Assembly (NCBI GenBank): GCA_020086605.1
Contig: JACBWW010000018.1
Span: 19,004,809-19,068,808, forward strand
DNA length: 64,000 bases
Direction of reading: 5' to 3'
Source of the DNA: Lanius collurio
Lineage: Eukaryota; Chordata; Aves; Passeriformes; Laniidae
Below are positions 48,501 to 60,660 of the stretch, in pieces. Both the position numbers and the translations under genes were made by a program. The notes beneath the pieces were generated by a model, which worked only from the letters and a program-made list of their open reading frames with translations, had not been told where the DNA came from and ran no database searches. Position 1 is the first letter of the stretch; every line of letters starts with the position of its first letter.

Positions 48501-51500
48501 ACATTCAATCTCAGAGGAACTCTTGTTACAGGAGCTGAGAAGTGGGGGGCAGAGATATCCCCAGTTCTGCTCGCCCTCTGCTCTGTGCTTAAGTACTCCC
48601 CAAAAAAGCACAAGTATTAGGCTAGAAAAATAGTTTTCAGGCAGTATTAGGTAATTTGGAAAGCACTTGGAAACGTGGGGATGATTTCATGCTGAACAAG
48701 GTGAGAGAGTGGCAAATTTTAGGGCAGTTACTTGACTTTTCAGTCTCAAAATGAGCGCTATTATTTTTAACATTATTCACTGATGTCATTGTAGCAGCTG
48801 CTTGAAAGCTGGTGTGGTTTTAAATGACCTGAAAAAAGGGGAATATATTCAGGTGTGTGGTATGCCAAGGGCTGGGGGTGTGTGGCTTGGTCAGACACCG
48901 TGTGGCATGAGGGGGTTAATGGTCCATGGCAGGATGCCCAGTGTATCTCCAGCACAGCATGGACAGGAACTTTCCAGCTGCTATTTGGGAGGGAAGCCTG
49001 AGCTTGCAGGGAGATGCAGTGAGACTCAGGCTCTTGTTTTCAGTCACAGAGAGATGTGGCTCACCAGCCATATGTGGCAACACCCAGGGGAAGAGAAGGG
49101 CAGAGGGAAGAGCTGCAGGATAAACGCCTCCAGGGTCCTTCTCTCTTGGATTGCCTCCTCTCTCACCCCTGAAATATTTCAGAGGAAGGTTTATCTTTAA
49201 TTGCAGAACGTTGCACAGAGTCTCTGTGTTATTAAAATGACTCCTGATTTTCTAGGGGTATTCTGTTAATTAGTAGGTTTCTCCTCCCAACTAGGCTGTA
49301 AATGGAAAGAATACATACTAAACCGATTGCCCTACTTATGCAGCTACTCGGAGGAATGCTAAGATGGATTAACATGCATAGCAGAAGGCTTATGACCCTG
49401 GGAGACAGAAGAACCTGGAATAACCTTAATATCCTGTCAACTTGCATTACTAAACCTCAGTGAACAAGAAGAACCTATTTAGCAGTCTGTCTTGGAGGAA
49501 AAATTCATATCTTTTATCTGCCTTATTCCTCCCTCTTTTCAAATGGAAGTGGTTTTTTTATCTCTCCTGAATTTATTTTTATGAGGCATAATAAAGCTGT
49601 GTCACCCCCCACACCTCCCCATCCTAAATAACACCCCCACCGAGTGGAATGGCTCAGCTCTTGAGAGGTGCCTTTGTCATGCTGTTGTTTGGTGAAAACC
49701 ATCTGCATCCAGCTGGGCAGAGGATGCTGAGCTGACCCAACATGCTGCTGTCACCACTGCTGTCCATGTGTGACATCAGCAATGTCACCTCTCTGCTCCT
49801 GCGTGCTCTGTGTGAGGCACCACAGTGCCCGTGCTGGGCAGAAGGAAAGTGAGCTGCCTTAAAGTTGTATAAATCCTCCCTTCCAAATATTTCATTCTCC
49901 TCCATGAATTGCCACTGTGGATTTCAGATTTGCCCCAAGCTGAGCCCTGTAACACAAATCCCAGATATTTTACTGTTCCCAACCTTCCCAATCTGGTTGT
50001 CTGGGTTATTCTGAATGTTTGACCCTGCTGGAAGGATGGTAACCACCACACTCCTCTTAGCAATGCACAGCTCAGCCATTCCAAGCCTCTTCCATCACAT
50101 AAATAACTACTAAGGGTAGCAACACTCTTAATAGAATGCCCATCCCCTCAGACCTCTGTTCTACATTTAACACCTGTGAAGATCACTGGAGTCCATGTAG
50201 CTAAACATACCCCTTTGTGCTGGAGTGACAACTTGAAAGTCCCTTAAATGTCCCTATGCTGGAGCCAACCCAGCCCTGGCCACCCCTCTCTGGTCCCAGG
50301 AGCATCACAGAGGGGGTTTCTGTGCCAGAGAACTTTAATGGGAGATGCAGCAGTGCTCCCACAGCAGGCAGAATCTTCATCATCATTAATTATTCCTCCT
50401 TCCCTCACCTTTCCACTTGGGGTTTAGCTCAGCCTTGATAAAAGAGGGGTTATTTCTTTAATGGAAAAAAAAAAATCAGAAATGCATCTCACAATTACAG
50501 AGTTAGGCTAAGTTAGGACTGAAAAACACACATGTAATTGTGTGTCTGCTCCTGAGATTCCCTTTCAGTGTTAAATATGTGTGGAGCACCTTCCCTGCTA
50601 AATGACATTTTTCTTACAGTTCACAGGGAGGAAAAGGAGAGAGTTCTGTGCTGCTGCCCCCCAGGAAGATCTGTTCCCCTCCAGCCCTGCTGCAAGGAGC
50701 ATCCCAGAGAACTGGAAGCAGAAAGTAGCCCCAGGGTTTGTTTGGGACAACTCCTCATGTCTGTGGAGGGAGAAAAATGTGCTGAGCATAGAAATAGGTC
50801 AGGGCTGAAGCAATGCATCCTCCAGTCACTTTGCTTGCCTCCTTTAAATAGAGGAAACAACAGAAGCTGCATTTCTATTCAAAGTGAGGGCCTTTGGGCT
50901 CAAAAGCCCTGGTGGCAAATGCATAAGGAGGGAAAGGAACAAATACAAGCATTTCTCCTGTATGAAGGAAATTAGAGTATATGGTGAGGGAAAAAACCTC
51001 ATCTGGGACACATACAGTATTTATTCCAGCTACATTTTTCAAAAGCAGCAATCGAACTCTGCGCCTGCTGGAGGATATAATTCAGTTCTCACTGAGGGAA
51101 ATAGTAAAACTCTCATTTAACAGGATAACTGCTCCTCCCCTAGCTATTGCTCTCTGCCTGTGGGTGCAGGGACCCCAGCTTGGGTTGCCCACCCTCCCCC
51201 TCACCACTCCATGCAGTGTCCAGTGCCAGGGGGGATCACAGTCCAACCTTGGTGCTCTCCCAGCGTGTCCTTCCCCAATGGAAAAATGCAGCCATGTGTA
51301 CCAGCAACACATACTTGCACTGCAGAGGATGTGGCATAATTTTATAAAAATATATATTTGGATCTGCAGGGTGTGCATGTGAATGGACTGGGCATTCACC
51401 CCCCTATCACGACCTTAGCAGCAATGTGTGAAGAAGGAGGGAGGGGGATGCAGGATCCAGGACAAATGTTCCAGCACTTGTCCCACAGTGGCAGGAGAAG

Positions 51501-52855
51501 GGGACTGTGTGGGAAGAGGCAGAGAAAAGATCAGAGCCCAGTTAAAAGGTCAGCCAGGCTCTCTCAACCCTGCATCCTCCCCCAGTGAGGAAGTGATAAC
51601 CTTCTTTACACGATAACCTGTCAAAAATATAAACATAATGTATCAGCCTGGATGTGTCAACTAAAGGCAGGGAGAAAAATGTCTCTGGGACACAGCCAGA
51701 CTCCGGGGAGTGCCTGGCTGCAGTGCCTGAGTCATGCTTGCACATTGCAGCACACATATTTCATTTCAGTCCACTTGTCAGGTTTTGTGTTTATTTTGTC
51801 TCGCGTCGCCCAGATGGGGTGGTGGCATTGCCAGGACAGAGTTATGGCACTGCCAAGCGTGTTTCCATGGTCTGGCAGGCTGGCCTGGCATTGAGGGGGG
51901 AGTGATGGCACAGCTCACACCAGCCTGGGTCAAGAGCTCACTGCAGCAGGGTCTTACATTTCTGCTTGAGGGTCCAGAAAACTGACACAGCAGAGAGAAA
52001 TAATAATAGAATAATCATAATGAATTAGGAAGATGCAGAGCCCAGAGTCTGAGACTGTCAAATTGCTTGTGAAATTGCCCAGGAGACAGAGGAAGATGGA
52101 AAAAAAATGGAGAAACTTCTCTTGACTTTGGTTGATTAGAAAGGAGATGAAGAACTCGACTGTTGGTTCATTAAGATTTCCTCAACACCTCCCATTGGTT
52201 TTGTACCAGCCCTTTCTGCTCAGATTTCCTTCGAAGATGCCAGAAGGACTATGGGAAAAACCCTTTGTGAAAATTCTCCCTGAGATCATAATTTTCTGGG
52301 TTATTCTCATTTCCACTGCAGCTCCAACCACCAGAACTGTTGCTGGACCCTTCCCATCGAGGGACATGTGAAGTCCAGTTGGGGTCCTGTAAAATTCCTG
52401 GAAAAATTGGGAATGGCAAAGAGACCCTTATATGACTGTACTCCTTTGTGTTCTTTTAAGGCAGCTGTTTGGCAAGAGGGGGCTGTGCACACCTGGAAGC
52501 AGAAACACCAGTGCTGCTGGGAGGCAAAAAAGAGAAAGCAAAAGGCTGAGACGAAGGTGAAGCACCAGAGACAGCCCCATCCTGGCATGCCAGTAGGCAA
52601 CTAAATAAATGAAATAGTACTTGCTGTCAAGTTTCCATGTTTTCATAGTGTCCCTTACAAAAAACACTGAACATTATGATGCAATAAATCCATATTGCCT
52701 ACATCTTCACAACCATAAGCTTCCCATTACCCAAAAGAAGGGTGAATCTCATGAGACACATTAATGACATTGAAAACTCCTTTTGTTATCTTAAACCTTG
52801 ATTAAACAACCTTATTTAGTAGGATAGTGGGATAATTGAAGGTGTCCCTGTATTT

Positions 52856-52870
52856 AAAAAAAAAAAAAAA
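52856..52870. repeat. Poly-A run of 15
   Basis: Fifteen A bases are followed by gtgcaataaatac. No retrogene body is apparent upstream. Confidence 0.85.
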
Positions 52871-53455
52871 GTGCAATAAATACTTTAGCATCTGCAGCTC
52901 CATTTTCTTATTATGCAGATATTGATGCTTCCTGGAAAGCCTTGTGAAATCCTCTGCTTGGGGACAGTTCCACTGATCTATATTTTCAGGGCATGTTAGC
53001 TGGGGTTCCTGTTTGTAGCATTTTTAGCAGGAGAGCAGGATTGCTGCTTCTCACAAACCCATCTGTTCCTGCTGCTCATTCACAACCTGGAGCCACAGCC
53101 TCCTGTCATCTCCCTGTCACTTCAGAAAATAATAACTGTGGGAGGACAACATAATGGATTGTTCACCGGCGTATTCCTAGATATTAAAAGTACAGTTTGG
53201 GGGTTGGTTCCAGAAAAATGGCAAATTATTTTATATGAGTTTAACATAATTATGAACAAATTAGGCTTGATCCTCATCTCACTTGGGTCTACATTCACTC
53301 ACAGCTCGTGGAGCTGGCTGATATTTTTGGAATGTGAAGTCTTCTGTGACATTTTTTACAACAGAGGTAATTTGGAAAGAAAAGTTCTGTAATTTTTCTG
53401 GGCTTATTTTCTGCTTCCTTTTTGGCTTTTTTTTCTTATTTCAGTAAACACATGC

Positions 53456-53469
53456 AAAAAAAAAAAAAA
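53456..53469. repeat. Poly-A run of 14
   Basis: Fourteen A bases follow acacatgc. A T-rich stretch (53421-53440) lies just before it, so local strand composition switches from T to A. Confidence 0.85.
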
Positions 53470-53708
53470 TCTTGCAAGACTTTTCCACAAAGAGAACAAC
53501 ATTTTGTGTTTTCTTGAGAGCATATTGTCAGGCAACAGAGGAACACAACAGAGGCAATTTGGGCAGAGAGAGTTGTTGCCCAGATAGTTTTATGTCCTCT
53601 AAAGCTGCCTTTGTCCCCCTGTATTGTCAGGGTCCATCAAATTCTGCTGCTCCAACTGACTGCCAAGGGAAGCTGCGAAAAAATTTTTGCCAATGATGCT
53701 TTGCATGT

Positions 53709-53725
53709 AAAAAAAAAAAAAAAAA
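53709..53725. repeat. Poly-A run of 17
   Basis: Seventeen A bases are followed by ggggaattt. This is the third long A run within 900 bases (after 52856 and 53456). Confidence 0.85.
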
Positions 53726-54779
53726 GGGGAATTTAAAGGCAATTTCAGCAATTATTATTTTTGCGTTATTAAAATAGGCTTTGGATAAAATACTGAGAGA
53801 AGAACTAAGCTCCAATACTATAAGCCACACTGAAAGCATCCTCTCTCCTTCCTACTGCTCTTTTTCTCCACTGCGAAAATCAAGATGAACAAATTTCCCC
53901 TTTATTTCTCAGACAGTATTTTCTCTTTGAGTAAAGATATAAGAGATCACAGGAAGATAAAAAGGTCCTTTTCAAAATTGCTTCAGCTTTTCCCAGGGTT
54001 TTATGGTTTCCAATTAACATCATTGGCCAGTGTCCTCTGAGGCCTGAGGAAATGCAATGACAGCACCAATGATCTTCATGACTGATGGACTTTTTTGCAG
54101 ATGCTTTTAAGCACCAAAACCTGGCTATTGTGGGCCCAAATGTGTGCTAACTGAGTGGTCCCCATGAGCTCACACAGCAGTAACCAGGGCACAATGGAAA
54201 GTGCTTGTTTGGGAGCATCTCCAACACTGCAGAGTCTAACATGGGGAAAGAAAAACCCTTCCTGGTGCTGGCACCTCCCCTCTTCTTTCCACTTTTATTC
54301 TCTCTTATTATTAAAAAGAAAAATGTTGTCAAAATCCCCCATCCTTTTCCAGCACACTGCAGGAGGCAGGAGCCCTGCTGCCTGGAGCACATCTCCTTTC
54401 TGGGATCACAGTGCAGGGCTGCAGCGACAGCTCAGGCAGGCTAAGGGCAGTGGGATGAGGACTGAGTCCCAGGTGAGGCTGGATGTGGCTCCCTGGAAGT
54501 GCTCATGCCATTCAGCTGTTGTTTTAGTGGTGGTGATTCATGCCCTGATGATCATCTTCACCTGCTGAGTTATTTATGACTGATCTTTCTGGAAAAAAAT
54601 AAAGTACTTCAGCCTTCAATAGGTGCATTGCTTTGGGCCAAGCACATGGGCACTGGGGACAGAAAACAACCAGGGGAACACACCAGCCATTTAATGTGTC
54701 TCAGGACTTCAGGCTGAGGACAAAAATCCCCTGCATCACTAGAGCTCACTGCTAAATGATAACTTAAGCCAATTATACA

Positions 54780-55130
54780 TGCCTCATTCATCTTTTAGAT
54801 AAGAAGCAGAGAGAAATAGTTTTTCTATTTCCATAATCATGCCACTAACGCGACAAAACGTGATAATCCATAATGAGCTAGGAAGAGAATTAAATGGAGA
54901 ACAGGGTCTTTTGATGACTTGCCAGTTTTCTCTAACATCATTCATGCAGGTTATTGACACAGGACCAATTTTTCATCCTCGCTTTGACAGGACTCCCATT
55001 ATTACAGCTGAAAAATTGCAGGCACAAATGTTTGCAGGCACATTTTGGTACCTTAATTTAAGTTTTCCTCAGATTTACAAGTCCTTAATTGTACGTACAA
55101 GCCAGGTGCCCAGGAAATAATGTCATGTGC
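54780..55130. promoter_or_regulatory. Putative conserved non-coding element
   Basis: The stretch includes actaacgcgacaaaacgtga with four CpGs in an AT-rich setting, gataatccataatgagc (K50-homeodomain-like TAATCC), a caggttattgacacagg part and ttaattgtacgtacaagc. A 93-codon frame (54839-55120) runs through it, but its peptide matches nothing I know and has no splice sites that bound it. Confidence 0.3.
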
Positions 55131-55703
55131 AAACAGCTGCAAATACTATTTCTGTGTGATTGGAAGCTGGTCTCCAAACTTGGCCCTCAATAACCACAAA
55201 GTGGGTTTTCCTTCTCATGAAACACACTTTGTCACCCTTACTGGCCAGCAATGAGCTGGAAATAAATTTCTGAGACACCAACTCCAGGCGAGAATTTGAG
55301 ATGGTTTTACAAAGTGTCGGTGAACAGAAAGCCAAAAATTTTGGGAGGAGATTTGTGGAGGAAAATACAGCTTAGTCTGAGTTCTCTAAAGCTTTGGGAA
55401 AAAAATTAAAAATACTGTGACTCCTGGAGTGATTTGGACTCCTGTGCTTTCAGCTCTGCAAGGAGAGCATACACCTTGGCCACCTCAAAAAGTCTGTGTT
55501 TTGGGTTTCCTTCCCCCAGCCCTTTCCTCTGAGCCCAGACATGCCTCAGCCCTGGCAGCACAGCCAAGGAGAGCTGCAGCCACGTGCTGAACACCACACT
55601 GCCAATAACATGTCAATTCTATCTCTCTCCCAGGACACTAGAACCTTTTTACAATAAAATTCCAATTTTATTTTAAAAAGACTTCTCCAGCTCTCACATT
55701 CAT

Positions 55704-55749
55704 GAAAAAGAAAAAAAAAAAGAAAAAAAAAAAGAAAAAAAAAAAAAAG
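55704..55749 (+). repeat. A-rich minisatellite of A(11)G units
   Basis: Units of about eleven A bases plus one G repeat several times over about 46 bases. One strand is pure purine. Such tracts are unstable in length and prone to sequencing error, so the exact unit counts should be treated as approximate. Confidence 0.9.
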
Positions 55750-56923
55750 ACTTGTAAGGACTAAAAAAGAACGCCATATTTATTATTTCCATTGTATTTC
55801 CTGCAGTTCTTTAAAGGACTTTTTCTCTGGATGCTGAAGTGCCCCCAATGGGTCCCACAGGGCTGGACACCTCTGTGGCCATCGGGTCCCATGGTGTGAG
55901 GGACCACAGTGCTGATGGCCCCTGTGCCTCCCTGGGGACTGGGGTTTCTAACAGGGCCACTAGAGTGCTCTACCCCAAAAATGCATCACCCCCAGTGGCC
56001 TCCTGGCAGGGAATATGATGGAAGGTGAGTACATGAATATCCTCCTTAGATTTTTCTTCATTCTTCTCTTTTTTTCAGTTTCTCAGCTCACTCAGTTTGA
56101 GGTTGGGATGCACAATCTGGTGAATATGACAGCTACAAGGCACTTTTTTAAAAAGTCTTTTCCTGGTCATTACTTATTGATTGCATTACAGAAAATTCCA
56201 CTGGGACTGAAAGGGGGACAGAAATTCTTTCTGAAAAGCATTAATCCCTCTTTTTTAAGGAGATTGAGTTAGATTTTTCAGCTTTTTCAAGGTAGAAGCT
56301 GCAGGGGTGGAGTTTTCCTCAGCTCAGACATCTCAGCTAGAGCCATAAAGAGATGGACAGAGGGGAAAAACCTTTACAGAATATTTTGTTTTGTCTGACT
56401 GTTCCCAGAGGGTCACCCTGCTTTCCACAGCACTGAAGCTCTCATTGCTGAGAGGAGGACTGGATTGTGCATGAATTAAACTTGAGAGCTTGTACCCATC
56501 AGAGACAAGCAGGTCAGCATCAATTTGCAGTTTGTACAAATTAATACTACACCATGAGAAAATTCAATACAGCAACTTTTGTGTAAAACCAGCTGGGCTG
56601 CTTTGCAAATAAAACACACTAAAATGTTGTGTGCAAGGTCTGCTCTCGACCAAATTATAGATATTAATGCCCTAAACAGAAGGGATATTTATTCTTAAAC
56701 CTGAAAGCATTTATTGATTTTTATTCCATCCTGAACATGGTTGAAATACAGGTTGAAAGAACAGCCCCACCACCAGTGGGGTGTCCCCCAGCCCAGGGAT
56801 GCCCTTTGGCTGGGGACACACATCGTGGGTGCTTTGAAGCACTGGCAGCATCGTGAGCATCTTGTGTAGACATCTGGGTTTTAAATATCACACACTGCTG
56901 TGTAAAACTCATCAAAATATCTG

Positions 56924-57108
56924 CTGTGAGGGTGCTGAGGCCCTGGCACAGGCTGCCCAGAGAAGCTGTGGCTGCCCCATCCCTGGAAATGTCCAAGGCC
57001 AGGCTGGGTAGGGCTTGGAGCAACCTGGGATAGTGGAAGGTGTCCCTGCCCATGGCAGGGGGTTGGAAGTAATGATCTACAACCCACACCATTCTAAGAT
57101 CCTGTGAA
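56924..57108 (+). mobile_element. CR1 LINE, 3' end of about 185 bases
   Basis: This plus-strand CR1 tail runs ctgtgagggtgctgaggccc, aggctgcccagagaagctgt, ccctggaaatgtccaaggcc, gcttggagcaacctgggata, ggtgtccctgcccatggcag, ggggttggaagtaatgatct and ends near attctaagatcctgtga. It lacks the upstream part seen at 28.4 kb. The minus-strand frame of 123 codons across it is an artefact of the repeat. Confidence 0.93.
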
Positions 57109-58249
57109 AATAACTTTCAGTCACTGAGGGGTTGGAGGGGAGAGGGGATGCCCACAGGGGTGTGTGCAGAGGCAGCCTCCACGCTGCTGGGGCAGAGGTT
57201 TCTCTGGCACACCTGAACACACTGGCCTTGAGACAGCCTCATCTAGCAGGCTGTAAAAGCACACAAAGCAGAGCAATAAATAGATCAGGAGAGATAAGAA
57301 ATGCTGAGGAGGACATAAGAAAGGAGTCTGGCAAAGTTTGTGGCTGGTGCAGGGTGGGCATTTCCTTCATCAGGATGGCAGAATACACCCAGGGTCTTTG
57401 CAATGCCTTGCTGAGTGTTCCCATCCAAGCCCAGTCCAGGGTAGGGTTGATTTGGGGCTTTTTTCCCTCAAAAAGCTGTTCTCCACACCTTCGGTGTGGG
57501 CTGTGGGATAAAATCACTGCCATTTTGGGAGTGCAAATCAGCTCTACCTGCCATGGAGCCAGCAGAGATTTACCACTGTCATTTAGCACACCACTCATAG
57601 ATTAAAGGGGCTTGTCCTTTTCACTTCACCTTATTTACGATTTTCAAACAATAAAGCATTCAGGGAGAAATTATGGCTCTGTAAAGCCATAGATGTGTCC
57701 ATGTTCATCCCCCATAAATGTACCTGAGGGCTGGAAGTTCATCAGTTTGAATTCAGGATTGAATCTGAACCAGAGCCAAGCAAATATTGGACCTAGACCA
57801 GCTTGGGTTAGCACCAGCTTTACAAAAACCCCTTTGCTTTGGGACTTTGGGCAAGGTGCAGCCCATTTGTGTTCTAGTCTGGGCTTCACAAACCCAGTGT
57901 TGCCCAAACGTTTATGAATTTTTAATGAAAATTTAGTGAGGCTGTATTTTTCAAGGCTGTTTTTCCACGTGGCTGAGTCCCTGTGCAGCACTGGGGGTGT
58001 GCAGGAGGGAATTACAGCAGGGACACATCTTTAGGGCTCAGAGCCCCCCTGTCTGCCAGGCCAGCAGCCAGCCTGGCTTTCCTGCATGGATGGATGTGTT
58101 TAACTATTCCCAAGGGACTGGGGGGAAAAAAAAATTAAGAAGAGGAAATAGAGCGACAGTGTGTGCTGCACCCTGGGCTTGAAAAGAGGCTCTCAACAGT
58201 TTCCAAAAGTGCTGAGCTGGCATGTGTTTGTTTGCACATGTGGGTCTCC

Positions 58250-58560
58250 ATGGAAAAGCTCTTGTGCTGGGAGGGACGGCCCCGTGGCTGCAGCAGGGAG
58301 AGCTCCTGCACCAGGCACCGACAGCAGCCACATCCTGCCCGGGGGCTCGGGCCATCCCTGCTCCTTCACAGCTTGGAGCTCCTCGCTGGGATGTTACAGC
58401 TGTGCTTTGCTACAGCACTCCCCTGTTCAGCCCAAGGGGGCTGCAGAGCCCCAGGGGTGATGCATTCCGTGGTGCAAGGGAAGGGATGTGGCCCTGGCTG
58501 GCTGCAGAGCCCAGCTGTGGGCATGGGGATGTGCCACAGCCCAGAGCTGACACAGGGCCA
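58250..58560. other. GC-rich patch without recognised gene
   Basis: This is the most GC-rich patch outside 60.1 kb, with several CpGs (gggacggccccgtgg, caggcaccgaca, gcccgggggctcggg). All three plus-strand frames stay open for 99-151 codons here because high GC content depletes stop codons. None of the peptides looks like a known protein, and the frames cannot all be real, so I call none. Confidence 0.4.
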
Positions 58561-59199
58561 GGATATCTTTGTCCCTGAGGTGCATGAGAGCAGTCACACG
58601 TGTGAAGGATTCAGTTAGTGCTGGGCCAGTCTGGCACGTGGAACATGTAAGAGCTGATGCAGTTTGAACCCCAACAGTCCTTGCCGAGCTGAGGAGACCT
58701 TGGAGTTCAGCATCATGTCAATAAATGTAACTTTTAAAAACAGTTTTCCTCAGCTCAGACCTCCACCTTGGCTGCTCACCTGGGTTGCCATCTTGCACCC
58801 CTCAAGTGGTGACAGAGTGCCTGGGCCACACCATGTGGCACTGACCATACTCACCCCAATGCTGCCAAGCCACAGCCAAAAGGACACAGGCTTTCCCTCG
58901 TGTACACCCTGCAGGGTAGGCTTAGGAAGCCAGAGGTTGTTGTTTTTTCCACTAATTGTTTTTTTGCAGCAGACATTGGACTCACAGGGACCCCCCTCTT
59001 CAGTACTCACATCACTGTTTTTAGAGGGCTGGACCAATCCTGACTGCCAGTTCCTGCCTCTCACTGCCAAACATTCCCCCCTTTGCCATGGACAATCTCA
59101 TACCTTATGTGTGCTTATTGCCACTGCTAGCAACTCATTTTCTTAGGCATGGTGTATCTGTAAAAAAAAAAGAGAAGAAATAAAATAAGGTGACACGTT

Positions 59200-59600
59200 A
59201 AAAAGTGGATGGACTCATTGCATTACTCACACGAAGGTGAGCTGGAGCTGCGACCTGAATATGCAAACAGCACACAGCCCTAAATATCCCAATGTATTTT
59301 AGAGTGGTCATTTCTAATTAGCACTTGAACCCAACACCCTGCTTAGCCTAATTAGAGCCATAACAAGAAGCTGTCCGAGCTCACATGCACATTGAATATG
59401 CAGATCTGTAGCATACAGCACCGCCCTGCTCCAAAGAGCAGCAGCAAGCAAAGCCTCTCAGCATCTAGCACGGATGAAAACTGGCCCCAGCATGGCCCTA
59501 AACTGGTCCCATGAAGCCAATGTGTTGAAAATCTGCACCATTAACTCCATTAAAATGCTTTAAATGTAAATCTGAAAGGTTTTGATGAGAGTTATGTTAC
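59200..59600. promoter_or_regulatory. Putative enhancer with paired CTAATTAG palindromes
   Basis: Two perfect CTAATTAG palindromes occur at 59314-59321 and 59348-59355, 34 bases start to start. A POU-octamer-like ATGCAAAC lies at 59261 and another near-octamer (atatgcag) near 59396. Retained CpGs (cacacgaagg, gctgcgacctg, gtccgagc, gcaccgccc, gcacggatg) punctuate the block. There is no open frame above 60 codons until 59592. It is the most motif-dense AT-rich block of the window and lies only 140 bases before the CR1 at 59.7 kb. Confidence 0.38.
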
Positions 59601-59735
59601 TGGGGGAAAAGAAGGCAAACCCACGGTTTGGGAGATACTGCATTTATTTTTTGCATCTCTAATCCAGAAGACTTTACAGTCTAATTTAAACCAGGAAGCA
59701 GAAGGAAGATAGATGAGGAGGAGGAATAGCAGGGG

Positions 59736-60028
59736 AGAATCATAAAATGGTTTGGGCTGGAAAGGTTGTTTAAAGACCATCTAGTCCAACACCCTACAAC
59801 AACCAGGGGCATCTTCCATCAGACCAGTTTGCTCAGATCCCTGTCCAACCTGACCTCGAATGTTTCCAGGGATGGCTCATCCATGACCTCTCCAGGCAAC
59901 CTATGTCAGTGTTTCACCACTTTCACTGTAAAAAAAATTTCTCCCCTGACCCTCTTTTAGGGCCAAACCACCTTGTCCTGTCCCAGCGTGCCCTGCTGGG
60001 GAGTCTGTCCCCATCTTTCTCACAACCA
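59736..60028 (-). mobile_element. CR1 LINE, 3' end of about 290 bases
   Basis: This minus-strand CR1 starts at agaatcataaaatggtttgg and runs through ggctggaaaggttgtttaaa, agtccaacaccctacaacaa, tttgctcagatccctgtcca, cactgtaaaaaaaatttctc, accctcttttagggccaaac and ccttgtcctgtcccag, to gtctgtccccatctttctca. It is fairly diverged and therefore probably old. Its truncated inner end directly abuts the CpG-rich block that follows. Confidence 0.92.
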
Positions 60029-60094
60029 CCGAGCAGAACCCAGCTCAGCAGTGGCTGTTCCAGGGCTGGCACCAGGAGGGTCAAAGGCTCTGCA

Positions 60095-60660
60095 GATCTG
60101 CCGGGCCAGACAAAATAGGCACCACTTCCAGACCTTGCTGGTTTGCAGCAAACGCACCCCTGCGCATCCACGAGACACGAAACAAATGCTGAAAAACTGC
60201 TGTGCCCCGTCTGCACACGCCTCCTTTTCAGAGCTGGATTTAGCCCGAGCACCGGGAGGATTTCATTGTGAATGGAGAGAAGGAGTGCTATCAGCTCCAT
60301 GGAAACCCGGCCAGCTGGGATTGGCGGCCGTGCCCAGGCTCAGCAGCAGCGACACCGCCGAAACTACACGCACTGTTAATATTTAACACGGAGCAGGGAC
60401 GTGGTAAAACCTAGCAACCCCTCGGCAGTGCTTATGCAATTCACCGTTAATAGCTCGGAGGGATCCAGCATCGTCTTAACACCCCTAAGTTCCCCTCCCC
60501 CGTTTCTATATGTGAGGGTTTTTTCTTCTCTGTTGCTAAACCTTGAAGGGAGAGGAAACAAAGAAATCACTATTACATAATGCAGACCTACAGCCAAGTC
60601 GTATTCCTGCTGTTTTGGAAACATTCGGGGGAAGGCAAGTCGAAAGCTAAGAAGAGCCAT
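60095..60660. promoter_or_regulatory. CpG-dense block, candidate CpG island or promoter/enhancer
   Basis: I count roughly two dozen CpGs between 60095 and 60510 and a few more to 60660, against near absence in most of the window. An inverted CCAAT box (attggcggcc near 60320) and a CAGCAGCAGCGAC stretch are present. The block starts about 65 bases after the inner end of a minus-strand CR1 copy. A 161-codon minus-strand frame (60376-60861) overlaps it but has no recognised domain. This could be the promoter of a non-coding or unrecognised gene, or a CpG-rich enhancer. The count was made by eye. Confidence 0.4.

Larger units (their letters stand above)
45532..56923. other. Non-coding sequence with several homopolymer runs
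   Basis: No gene is recognised over 11 kb. The best frames are 137 codons (54155-54568) and 135 codons (50568-50975), both plus strand. Three poly-A runs cluster at 52.9-53.7 kb, and the A-rich minisatellite lies at 55.7 kb. A possible exon-like interval at 55955-56024 is discussed among the rejected items. Confidence 0.65.
57109..59735. other. Non-coding sequence, GC-richer middle part
   Basis: Frames of 157 codons (57132-57605), 151 codons (58163-58618) and 160 codons (58664-59146), all plus strand, occur in succession, but none shows a recognisable domain and no splice sites link them. The GC-rich patch and the paired-palindrome block are listed separately. Confidence 0.6.

Noticed and set aside
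55955..56024. Possible 70-base exon (tttctaacag acceptor, ggaag|gtgagt donor)
   Set aside because: The donor is strong but the acceptor tract is weak and G-rich upstream, and the peptide is meaningless.
56311..58761. An 18-base shared word (gttttcctcagctcagac) near 56311 and 58743
   Set aside because: The flanks are unrelated and no repeat family is recognisable.
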